From positions 1 through 55,908 of IMG/VR virus record IMGVR_UViG_3300034198_019998: a DNA stretch of 55,908 nt, one strand, 5' to 3'. The notes under the pieces are model-generated. The model was not told the DNA's origin and made no database searches. It was given only the letters and a program-made list of their open reading frames with translations. This stretch comes from a virus. Within the stretch, counting starts at the first letter, position 1, and every line of letters starts with the position of its first letter. This document shows, piece after piece, positions 33,901 through 41,141 of this stretch. The translations under genes and the position numbers were made by a program.

Positions 33901-34078
33901 GGAGAGAAGGTGCGATAAACATAATCTGCGCAGGCTTTGGACCTACCCCGGCCACGTAATAGATACCGCCTTTTTTATATCCGGTGGAATCTATTTTGGT
34001 GGGCGGACGCTCACCGTAGTCTGGTTGTTTTGGGTCTGGAGGACGTTCGTTCCTGTAGACTCGTTTCTGATATTCCAT
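30914..34078 (-). CDS. polA: family A DNA polymerase fused to UDG-like domain (1054 aa)
   Basis: Replicates phage DNA. Residues about 45-215 resemble family 4/5 uracil-DNA glycosylases (IMFIAPS; RGQAGAVFKDLASSVGI; NNRSNPTNEQ; IIVCLGGKKIF). Residues 248-415 form a 3'-5' exonuclease (FSVDCEW with D255/E257; YIGHHFPADAPW; YACRDVDT). The polymerase part has motif A FVESDYQTAEIRGLAF, motif B KVGNFSSAYGA and motif C VLYDSVV (D990). Motif C lacks the usual His and Glu of HDE. SPO1-type phage polymerases have a similar N-terminal fusion. Whether the glycosylase is active or binds uracil is unknown. Confidence 0.9.
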   Translation of the reverse strand: MEYQKRVYRNERPPDPKQPDYGERPPTKIDSTGYKKGGIYYVAGVGPKPAQIMFIAPSLLEEEAATKAESVTGRTITQDGAYLRGQAGAVFKDLASSVGIEMQECYFTAWCKWLLPKNNRSNPTNEQMDWGRQALMREIQEVKPAIIVCLGGKKIFDELSGITVKAKDVRGGWFLHHDSGAKVYLMENMALPLIKPEYLEKFRVDLRSICRLSMSLSGIDVYTQPTNYITINNSNEMQKLVAMWASKNIRLFSVDCEWHGSNHVNGQLRSIQFCWAPGEAVYIRFMDDALNYVFDVDYQKAGMLLGSWLNRPECKYIGHHFPADAPWMYSWLGLDWYNKCVFDTEFAQQTADEYEELGLERLAMKYTDLGRYDIELTLWKKQSKGLSSGGYGRVPDEILIPYACRDVDTVMRAYPYIYDNLRKQGLLDYYHEIFLPFTSNIFTTFSLLGLPIDIEQMSELRELYSFARQNLEVALRIAMHEEAKSLLLREMFLIKGNLTGPQTVELLELHKEVIGQIATGDDVDDPWMLVKRYVGVSGVARIKPFFDHLVASPSFNLRSKPQMMRWLFEVKGYMPIKSTNKKEKGLPSVSWDRVIRMPPEARKEYSPSTDIQTLEILYETHNDSVLGYLIRLNAVGNITKQFLKEPITDDEGNITQERGLHESLCSDGCVHGQMSTTETGRPRSWNPNILNWPSWVNDKITEGIQIALKQADAIGTLPEAFRKYLETKPPSIRSCVKAPDGWCFVESDYQTAEIRGLAFISGDENLIRIMTEPDQQYRKIKTENGQAKFVRVLFDNLLGISEELYGHLLSPDADFDVDAEGNYISPQADLHWSLAEMVTHKPREILNKDVERKGLGKVGNFSSAYGASPTTLERKIEQDTGVKPEEGTGQAVLDALRLRQPVAVAFLEHMENVPAEVGHYRSPSGRIRHCPMATAVGRDAKNYLASLGREMRNFPMQNNVADTAARAANWLLDYFVANAMQARPLIVLYDSVVTLCPISEAQKVAEMHQIFMCDMNTWTVENRTFNYPIDTDYVKRWSTKPNAEERLELDSVLS

Positions 34079-34096
34079 ACGCTAACATTCTTTTGT

Positions 34097-35326
34097 TTAA
34101 GTTGGGATGTGTTCTTTTACCAGATCCCAAGCGTCTCCGCGAATCATCTCGCCAACGTCTTTAAAGTTGGCAGGGACGGACGCTTTTCGGAGATCTACTT
34201 TACCGTCCAGGGAGCGCAAAATAGAGGCTTCAGATTCTCTTCCCGCGGCGTCATTGTCCGTAAGGTATATAACCCGGCGGAAGGCTTTTGCAATCAAATC
34301 GCCCTGACCCTCATTTAAATATTTTCCTAGAAACGCGCAAGCAGGAGGCCCAAACCTCCCGGCGTCTAGTGGCCCTTCCACCAGTATACAAAATGGCGAG
34401 CCGGGGAAGTAGCGTTTGTTCCAGCTAACAGCCGCATCGTAGCCCATGACAACGCGACTACGCTGCATCGCATTCGCAGATCTGTATTTAGAAGGTTTCC
34501 AGATGTAAGGGCAATTTTGGTATTCCGGAAGTAACACCCAGTTATTACCATCTAGTACGTGCGTAAGCACCCACCTCCAGGCGTAAGGGTGCCAGTGGTA
34601 CTTGTGATTACCCTCAGTTTTTTCCAATATGCGTGCCTGCCAGCCCTCCTGTACACCATGTACGTCGACGTGGAAAACAAGACGACCTTGCGGAGTGTCT
34701 TTGAAACCTCCTGGTAACTTCTTGTAAAACAATTTTATGTCTGCGTTTTCAGGCGTCTCGGTTTGACAGAAACCGCAGCGAAACTGGTAGGCTAGCACCG
34801 CAGGATCGTACCCCCTGGAGCGAATGTAACCGATAGCAGGGTGATCCGCTGGGAGCTCCATAACCGGGATTATCGTACCTGGGTGATTCGGGATACGATG
34901 CCCTAAGCCGTCGTCGATAAGATATTTTTCACGATCTACCGCGTTGTTAAGCACAGTTCTTTTTACGTCCTGCACCCCTCTTTGCTCCAACGGAGGAAAT
35001 TGCTGCAGGTCGGATACGCTGAATTTGGTACCGTACTTATGGCAAACAGCAGACCGATCACGGTCGTAAGTCCCGACTCGGTTCTGCCATTGACCTCGCC
35101 CTAAGTACCTATCAGCATTAACAGTGAGGTGACGGCTTTGGATTTCTCTCAGGCCATCCCTCTCAAGCGCCGTGGGGCTAGCCATATAGAGGTGTAGTCC
35201 GTGGGCTTCGTTACGCACAACGACCTCACCGTGAATTCTAGCCAGAGATCTGGCCAACAACATAACTTCCCTTGGGATGTCGGACTCTGCCAAGCCTTCT
35301 GACTTGGAGACATTTTCTGAGTGCAT
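34097..35326 (-). CDS. TOPRIM primase without zinc finger (409 aa)
   Basis: Synthesises RNA primers for lagging-strand replication. The TOPRIM fold is at 312-372: ILVEGPLDAGRFG (E317) and RRVIYLTDNDAAGRESE (D357, D359). The first about 100 residues have no CHC2 zinc motif, unlike bacterial DnaG, and the middle contains a CGFC pair. It sits between DNA polymerase and a wing-helix-containing gene; the DnaB-like helicase lies 1.8 kb upstream. The missing zinc module could be supplied by the 49812-52298 protein (inference). Confidence 0.82.
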   Translation of the reverse strand: MHSENVSKSEGLAESDIPREVMLLARSLARIHGEVVVRNEAHGLHLYMASPTALERDGLREIQSRHLTVNADRYLGRGQWQNRVGTYDRDRSAVCHKYGTKFSVSDLQQFPPLEQRGVQDVKRTVLNNAVDREKYLIDDGLGHRIPNHPGTIIPVMELPADHPAIGYIRSRGYDPAVLAYQFRCGFCQTETPENADIKLFYKKLPGGFKDTPQGRLVFHVDVHGVQEGWQARILEKTEGNHKYHWHPYAWRWVLTHVLDGNNWVLLPEYQNCPYIWKPSKYRSANAMQRSRVVMGYDAAVSWNKRYFPGSPFCILVEGPLDAGRFGPPACAFLGKYLNEGQGDLIAKAFRRVIYLTDNDAAGRESEASILRSLDGKVDLRKASVPANFKDVGEMIRGDAWDLVKEHIPT

Positions 35327-35332
35327 TTTAAA

Positions 35333-36907
35333 TTATTCACAACCTTCGGAGCTTTCCGCGCTCACGTATCCGTCAACAACACGCTGGTAGTCCAAGCCAA
35401 ACATAGCGCACTCCTGCTGCAAAAGAAACTTCTCCCGATGGCGTAACGAGTTAGCGCACGATTTATCGAAGAAGAACACGTCTGGATCAGATTTGTAGCA
35501 ACGGGTCATGCTACTCCAAATCAAGAAGTTATCCGCCATCTCCTGCTCCAAGCACAGCTCACGTCTGGACTGAAACTCCATGGCAAGATCTCTGTAACCC
35601 ATCTCGTTAAGGCACGCCAGCAAAGCGTAGCGCGGGATGGCTGCAGAGGTCGTCGCAAACACATTCTCGTAGTCCACTTCATTTCTGGAATGTAACAAAC
35701 GAAGCAAGTTCTCGGCGACCAGAAGGTCCGTGTGAAGCCTTGTGTAATTACCAAAAACAAAACTGGTGATTTTATTCTCCAGAATTTCTTGCTCGGCCTG
35801 CAGGAGAGCCGATTTGTTTTCCAGATACGCTACGCCGCGGAATATCAAATAACGCAAGCTAGTTTCCTCTGGCTTGGTTTCCAACACTTTACGCAACTTC
35901 AACACTACACCGGGGGTGATAACTCCGGACTGCCAGCGCTTGAACAAGGCCCGGGCAAGAGGACCTGTCCACTCAATCTGGTTAGACATATCAAGTAGCC
36001 TAGTAGCAAGTGTACGCCCTTCTGGATGAGAGTTTATCCAGGCTAATGCGTTAGCCTGTGACGCTTTGGCCGTAGGCCAATGAATCGCAGCATGCTTTGA
36101 GGACTTTACCTTGGTTTTAGCTTTTTCCGGGCCGTCTGTGAGGCTGGGATTTTCTTTCCGCTTGCGGCGTTCCGCCGCAGCTTCGTCCACCTCTTCGTAA
36201 AGGTAGATTGACTTGAGTTTGTTTTTCCAACCTGAAGGTCTTCTCGAATCTATCTGTATTTTGTTAACAGTAGATTTTATGTCTCCCACAGGCTGGACCA
36301 AAGATTGAGCAGCAGATCTAGCATGGCTTTGAGCCTTAGTGATCCTACCTTTCCCGGAACTCTCGTTAGACCCCTCTTCATTCCTCTCACCGACTTGGTC
36401 GGTGAGGTTAGGAGTAGAATCTAATAAGATTCTATTATGTTGGGAATTTTTCCCATAGGGGGTCAAAAAGAGAGTCTCAAGGAGGTAGCGGTAGTACCCA
36501 CCATTTCGCCCGGCAATGTGTTCCCGCCTGATATAACCTTTTTTCTCAAGTATGTTCAGATACCTAGCGGCTGTTTTTACGTCCGCCTTCTTTGATCCAT
36601 CCTTTGAGAGTAATCGACGCACCGTACCCATGGTGTGTTCGAAAACAGGAGCAGACGTCATCATCGACGAAAGAATGATTTTCTCTGCCATTCCCAATCC
36701 GTCACGCTGCATAATCTCCTGCACAGGAGCAACAGACACAGGCTGGGTTTCAGTCCACAGAGGCTTGGCTTCCTCCAGGAGTTTCTCGCGCACTGCCCGA
36801 GGCACAGAGCGGAAAAGATTGCGATGTTTTTTCGATTTTTTTCCCTTGCTTGTTTTTGTAAGCTGCGCTTTAATGGCCGGGTCGTGAGCTGTGTCTAATG
36901 TGATCAT
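35333..36907 (-). CDS. winged-helix replication-region protein (524 aa)
   Basis: ATG 36907 (MITLDTAHDPAIKAQLTKTS) is preferred; ATG 36934 and TTG starts further up are also open. After a lysine-rich head, residues about 55-150 show a winged-helix pattern (RDGLGMAEKIILSSMMTSA...ARYLNILEKKGYIRREHIAG). A basic disordered linker (about 175-300) and a helical C-terminal domain follow. Its location between primase and DnaB suggests a helicase loader or origin-binding role, but no AAA motif is seen. Function not established. Confidence 0.6.
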   Translation of the reverse strand: MITLDTAHDPAIKAQLTKTSKGKKSKKHRNLFRSVPRAVREKLLEEAKPLWTETQPVSVAPVQEIMQRDGLGMAEKIILSSMMTSAPVFEHTMGTVRRLLSKDGSKKADVKTAARYLNILEKKGYIRREHIAGRNGGYYRYLLETLFLTPYGKNSQHNRILLDSTPNLTDQVGERNEEGSNESSGKGRITKAQSHARSAAQSLVQPVGDIKSTVNKIQIDSRRPSGWKNKLKSIYLYEEVDEAAAERRKRKENPSLTDGPEKAKTKVKSSKHAAIHWPTAKASQANALAWINSHPEGRTLATRLLDMSNQIEWTGPLARALFKRWQSGVITPGVVLKLRKVLETKPEETSLRYLIFRGVAYLENKSALLQAEQEILENKITSFVFGNYTRLHTDLLVAENLLRLLHSRNEVDYENVFATTSAAIPRYALLACLNEMGYRDLAMEFQSRRELCLEQEMADNFLIWSSMTRCYKSDPDVFFFDKSCANSLRHREKFLLQQECAMFGLDYQRVVDGYVSAESSEGCE

Positions 36908-36983
36908 AGTGTAGGAAAGTTGTGCAGGCCGCATAACTACTAGAAAGCAAACAGACAACAACAGCTCGACAAAATAAACAGAG

Positions 36984-37009
36984 AGGGAGGGTGGGTTTCC
37001 ACCCTCCCT
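36984..37009 (-). terminator. GC-rich hairpin, possible terminator
   Basis: Eleven-base arms (AGGGAGGGTGG and its complement) with a four-base loop lie about 110 bases beyond the dnaB stop. The minus-strand tail (CTCTCTGTTT) is only moderately T-rich; the plus strand has a better TTTT. It most likely ends the dnaB transcript or acts in both directions. The rest of 36908-37116 shows no gene. Confidence 0.5.
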
Positions 37010-37116
37010 TTTCGTTTAATGATTTACAAGCCAAACGCATGTTCTGATTCTTCCCGGCGACGCTGCCGTGTAAGAGGCGGTGATATTAGCTGAATAGTGA
37101 GACTTCGTCAACTACC

Positions 37117-38556
37117 TTAGAGGACTCCGATGCGCTGATACCCGTAATCCCTTTTTACAGGGACGTTAGCACCAGGACCCTTACGAGTTTTGGGAACGCA
37201 CAAGAATTGTTTTTCTGCGTAAACGATCTGGGCGTGGTCGGTTTCGCGGTCCATGTCCCGACTCATCAAGGCCGTCAATCCTATTAGTGCCGTGATCCGC
37301 TCGGTCATGTTTTTTGCCTCAGCGAGATCCCGATGGTCCAAGGGATATTTGTTGATGGAGTTTCCTGGAGTAGCCTGTGCCAGGACAACGCCTGCGATAT
37401 CGTATTTTCTGGCAATCCCGCAGATCGAGTCTACGGCCTCTTTGTAAAGCCAACGTACGGCGGAGGGATCGCCTTTGGCCATTTGCTGTAGCGCGCCCCC
37501 GATCCAGTCAAAAATGAGGAAGTCAGGATTTTTACCGAACTCCTCTTTGTAATGAGTGATTTCGTTTTCTAAATCTGTAACCACATTCTTTGACCCTGGT
37601 ATCGTCCAGTCTACAAACATGACCGGAGCTTTGATGCTCTTACGCCATGTCATATAGTTGTGCGCGTGCTTCTCGGAGAGCGCAGCTGGATCCCACTTGC
37701 GGACGATATTCTTAAATGGAATGCCCGCAAAGTTTGACACCATACGAATTTCCAATTCGTCCTGGGTTTGCTCCGTGGTTACGAAAATACCACCGTAGCC
37801 TATCGAAGCCCAGTGTCCCGCTAGCTGACATGCAAAAATAGTTTTACCGCCACTGGGAGGACTAATAAGCATAATTGTTTCCTTGCGCCCAAAGCCTCCA
37901 GCCAAAGCATCATTGAGTCCTGGTATATTGGAAGGTAGTACATTGTGCTGCTCTACTACGATAGGGTTGTCGAGAAACTTACCCAACAGTCCACGGCTGA
38001 TAGTAGTTCCGTAATTGACGGGGGAGACTTGCTTCTCGATTTCTCCTAGGCGCCTGTAAATTTCATTGTAAGTCCATGCACCAAATGCGTACGGACTCTT
38101 GATAACTTTAAGCGTTTTTACACGACCAATCCATTCTACGAAATTAGCGTCCACATAAGAAATCCACTGCGCCACATCTACTTCATTCGCTTTTTTGAAC
38201 GTTGCGAGTGCTGTAGGTATTTCTTCTTCTAGTACACTATCCCCTGCTACCGCCTGGTTATGTAATAGCGTGTTTAACGTTGATTCCGCAATCGATATGA
38301 ATTTGTTCTCAGGATACTTTGCCAGCAAATTTTCCTGATTGCCGTTGTATCGAGAAACTATTCGGTAAACAATGTTTTTGTAGATGTCGGAAAAATCATT
38401 ACATAGTGTCTTCTTATCAAACTCTACATTTAGTACCTCTCGGACCTTTAAGTAAAACTTACGGTCCTTTATGATACACCCTAGTACCAAGTTCTCGTAC
38501 CATTCTGGGTTTTCCAAAATGTACGCATCTAGTTTTGATTTTAATTCTTCAGCCAT
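37117..38556 (-). CDS. dnaB: DnaB-like replicative helicase (479 aa)
   Basis: Hexameric 5'-3' fork helicase. The helical N-terminal domain (about 1-180) precedes PGLNDALAGGFGRKETIMLI, Walker A SPPSGGKTIFA (232-242), an EQTQDELEIRM segment after it, Walker B FLIFDWIGG and LAQATPG (H4-like Gln). The length matches bacterial DnaB. The end contains a charged loop and KTRKGPGANVPVKRDYG, where the arginine finger is expected. It is adjacent to the hypothetical gene 38541-39179 (16-base overlap). Confidence 0.88.
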   Translation of the reverse strand: MAEELKSKLDAYILENPEWYENLVLGCIIKDRKFYLKVREVLNVEFDKKTLCNDFSDIYKNIVYRIVSRYNGNQENLLAKYPENKFISIAESTLNTLLHNQAVAGDSVLEEEIPTALATFKKANEVDVAQWISYVDANFVEWIGRVKTLKVIKSPYAFGAWTYNEIYRRLGEIEKQVSPVNYGTTISRGLLGKFLDNPIVVEQHNVLPSNIPGLNDALAGGFGRKETIMLISPPSGGKTIFACQLAGHWASIGYGGIFVTTEQTQDELEIRMVSNFAGIPFKNIVRKWDPAALSEKHAHNYMTWRKSIKAPVMFVDWTIPGSKNVVTDLENEITHYKEEFGKNPDFLIFDWIGGALQQMAKGDPSAVRWLYKEAVDSICGIARKYDIAGVVLAQATPGNSINKYPLDHRDLAEAKNMTERITALIGLTALMSRDMDRETDHAQIVYAEKQFLCVPKTRKGPGANVPVKRDYGYQRIGVL

Positions 38557-39179
38557 TCTGTTATTTCTTTCATGTCAAATCCCAAGGAACACATCGCACG
38601 AAACACGTCCGGACGTTTTTGAAAGTTTTCCATGATTTCTTCTTTGTAATATTTTTTGACTGTTTCGTCCGGGTAAGACAAGATCAACCTTAGGTGCGGC
38701 GTCATAGGTAGCAATTCGCTACGTACGACGTCGATACCTTTGGGGCCGATCGGGGCCCAGTCCGTCTCCCCGGTAATCTGGTAAAGGGCGTTACGTAAAT
38801 GGGAGAGTTCTTTTTTAATATCCTCTACCGCTACGGTTTCTCCGACAGGAGGACTTTCTTCCTCCTCGGTTTTCTGGCGTGCATAGCCTGGGTTCTCCCT
38901 GCAATAGTTGTCCCACCAGGTTTCAGCAGCTTTCCCTGCCAGTGTATTTGGGAATGGTCCCGTAGATAGTTTGCAGTGTCTGAAAGCCGCATGCACATAA
39001 GCTTCTGCCGGGGCGCTGAGTCGTAACGCTTGATCTGCTGCACGCTGCCAATTTTCAAATGCTCTGTGACGTTCGTTGGGTTTCCAGGGACGCCCCATTA
39101 CTGCGGCTTTACGCTCACTGTATATTTTTCGTATTTCACGAGCTACAGCGTCTCTGTATTTTTCATCGAACTCAATCAT
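38541..39179 (-). CDS. hypothetical replication-region protein (212 aa)
   Basis: Starts at ATG 39179 (MIEFDEKYRDAVAREIRKIY), overlapping the upstream stop as ATGA; the TTG two codons earlier is less likely. Tryptophan-rich helices (RPWKPNERHRAFENWQRAA) precede an acidic linker and a basic C-terminal region. Position directly above DnaB is where helicase loaders often lie, but no such motif is visible. Confidence 0.6.
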   Translation of the reverse strand: MIEFDEKYRDAVAREIRKIYSERKAAVMGRPWKPNERHRAFENWQRAADQALRLSAPAEAYVHAAFRHCKLSTGPFPNTLAGKAAETWWDNYCRENPGYARQKTEEEESPPVGETVAVEDIKKELSHLRNALYQITGETDWAPIGPKGIDVVRSELLPMTPHLRLILSYPDETVKKYYKEEIMENFQKRPDVFRAMCSLGFDMKEITEWLKN

Positions 39180-40636
39180 AAACAAAGTTCTTTAAATAAT
39201 TCGTTAAGCTCGGAGAAACTCTTTACGATTTGGATGTCGTAGCCTTTACGCGTGTAGCAGTCCAATCTCTGTTTACTTTCGCGCACGAGATCCCAGGCAG
39301 AGCTTTGCTTGCTCTTGTGTTCCTCGCCCGCTTTTGGTACGAAATTGAAGTCAAACAACACCCCACAACGTTTACCGTCCCTCACTTCAACCACACGTCC
39401 TGGTTTTTGGATGGTGCTTGCATAAGGTCCACCTCCGGAAAGATTGAACACGGCACGGACATGGTTGAATGTCACGCCAGTGGCATAGATGTCAGTCGCG
39501 AGGCAACGTTTTATTTCATTGCTCTTCATCGCATGTGTCATCTGAAGTCTTTCTTTAGAGGTCATTTTTTTAGCCATAGCGATCGTACCTGCATCGCCGA
39601 TATGCTGCTTGAAGTGCTCAGCTTGCGCTTCATTCTTGATGAACATGATGGTTTGCCAGTCCTCGGGCAAAATCTCGTGAGAGATTCTCGCAACTAGTTT
39701 AGCAATCTTCTCGTTCTCGTAGAGTAGCGTCTTATAGGCGCGGGAGTGGTCGCCGTAATTTAGTATGTCCAGCCCAACCTCTAGCATAAACACGCGCAAC
39801 GGAGCTACCGCCCCCTCTTGCACTGCTTCAGCAAACGTACGTTCTGACAATACCGGACCAAACAACCCCTTTACGAGGATTCCCCGGTTATCGTAGCGTT
39901 CATCCAAGGTAGCGCCAAATCCCAGCCGTCTGGCTTTGTGGAATTCGTGTACGATGGGTAGTCGGCTGTCGGTTACCGCGGTATGGGGTTCGTCGATAAG
40001 CATCAATCGAGTCTTTCCCGGCTCGCATTTGTGCAAGCTATCAATACTGGCGACGGTGATGTCGTCATTCTGATACTTGGCTTTACCTCCACCACCGATC
40101 ATAACTACATCGCGTTGTGGCAAAGCTTGTCGGATATCGTCGTACAATTGTTTTACCAGATCCTTTCCGGGAGCGGCGACAATGGTTGGGATATCGGGAT
40201 AAGCCTTGAGCGTGTTGATGATTAGGAATGTTTTCCCATATCGTGTTGGTGCTCCTATTAGTCCGCTGCAGTCTGCCTGTAGCGCAGTTTCTAATAGTTG
40301 CTTTTGTTTAAACCTGAATCCGCTCATAACCTCTAATTTAGGTTTTGGGAACGGGAGACGGTTATCGTGCAGATAGACTGTGTGTCCTTGTTGCTCCAGA
40401 AATGTTTTTATATGAAGCCATAGACCTTGATACGTCGTCGCGGAACGATGTTCCGGAGAAACGTTGGGTAGGGGTCTTAATACCGTTTCGTTGGTGTAAA
40501 CGGTACGCCGATCCCAAGGTTTATTGGGATCGGGGGCTTTAAAACTTTTCTCTCTGTATGTTAGTTCCCGCTCCAACTCGGGAATTAACGGAGCTACGGA
40601 CACGGCACAGTCATCCCATAACAGATGAATGTTCAT
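39176..40636 (-). CDS. SF2 helicase, UvsW-like (486 aa)
   Basis: An ATP-dependent DNA/RNA remodelling helicase. From ATG 40636 (MNIHLLWDDC), motif I GAPTRYGKTFLI lies near 128, motif II LMLIDEPHTA near 211, motif III-like LGFGATLDER, and motif VI STIQKPGRVVEV near the C-terminus. Among SF2 proteins this DEPH/GAT pattern is close to T4 UvsW, which unwinds branched intermediates. It overlaps 26 bases with the gene above. Confidence 0.82.
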   Translation of the reverse strand: MNIHLLWDDCAVSVAPLIPELERELTYREKSFKAPDPNKPWDRRTVYTNETVLRPLPNVSPEHRSATTYQGLWLHIKTFLEQQGHTVYLHDNRLPFPKPKLEVMSGFRFKQKQLLETALQADCSGLIGAPTRYGKTFLIINTLKAYPDIPTIVAAPGKDLVKQLYDDIRQALPQRDVVMIGGGGKAKYQNDDITVASIDSLHKCEPGKTRLMLIDEPHTAVTDSRLPIVHEFHKARRLGFGATLDERYDNRGILVKGLFGPVLSERTFAEAVQEGAVAPLRVFMLEVGLDILNYGDHSRAYKTLLYENEKIAKLVARISHEILPEDWQTIMFIKNEAQAEHFKQHIGDAGTIAMAKKMTSKERLQMTHAMKSNEIKRCLATDIYATGVTFNHVRAVFNLSGGGPYASTIQKPGRVVEVRDGKRCGVLFDFNFVPKAGEEHKSKQSSAWDLVRESKQRLDCYTRKGYDIQIVKSFSELNELFKELCL

Positions 40637-41120
40637 GTGGTTCAAGACTAATTAATTCAAAACGTCCATATCCGAAATGTCCTCCCCAAGGACTTAATCC
40701 GAGCATGGCTCCTACAAACTTAAATATTTGTGATAACTCTTCCTGGGTAGGAGGCTTGCTGGTAGATGTGTGTTGTGTCATCTGCCGTGTCACCAGTACT
40801 TGCATATTCAGTAATGTGTTCTCGCGAATAGCTTCGAAGAAGTCTTCCTGTTTTTGCGTACCTTGGCGCGAACTAAATCGGCGTCGATAGCTGGTCAGAG
40901 TAGGGGATCGAAATCCTTCCTCCATACGAATTGTTTTGATATCAACATGGGGCAGCTTCAACGCGTCACGCGCCTCCTCTAGAGTCCAGTACAACCTGGG
41001 CAGGTCAAAGGCTAAAATATCGGGTGTATTTCCCCTTTGAAATCTGCGGTGGGTGTCCTTGGCCCGTCTTATATCTCCGAGCCAAGGACTTGTGACTTTA
41101 ATCTTTAAATTATAAAGCAT
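40611..41120 (-). CDS. hypothetical protein (169 aa)
   Basis: A basic protein (MLYNLKIKVTSPWLGDIRRA) with mostly helical segments and a glycine-rich PWGGHFGYGRFEL loop near the end. No domain recognised. It lies between SbcC and the SF2 helicase, so a role in recombination is possible. Confidence 0.55.
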   Translation of the reverse strand: MLYNLKIKVTSPWLGDIRRAKDTHRRFQRGNTPDILAFDLPRLYWTLEEARDALKLPHVDIKTIRMEEGFRSPTLTSYRRRFSSRQGTQKQEDFFEAIRENTLLNMQVLVTRQMTQHTSTSKPPTQEELSQIFKFVGAMLGLSPWGGHFGYGRFELISLEPHEHSSVMG

Positions 41121-41141
41121 GACTTCTGGTGCGTAACTTCC

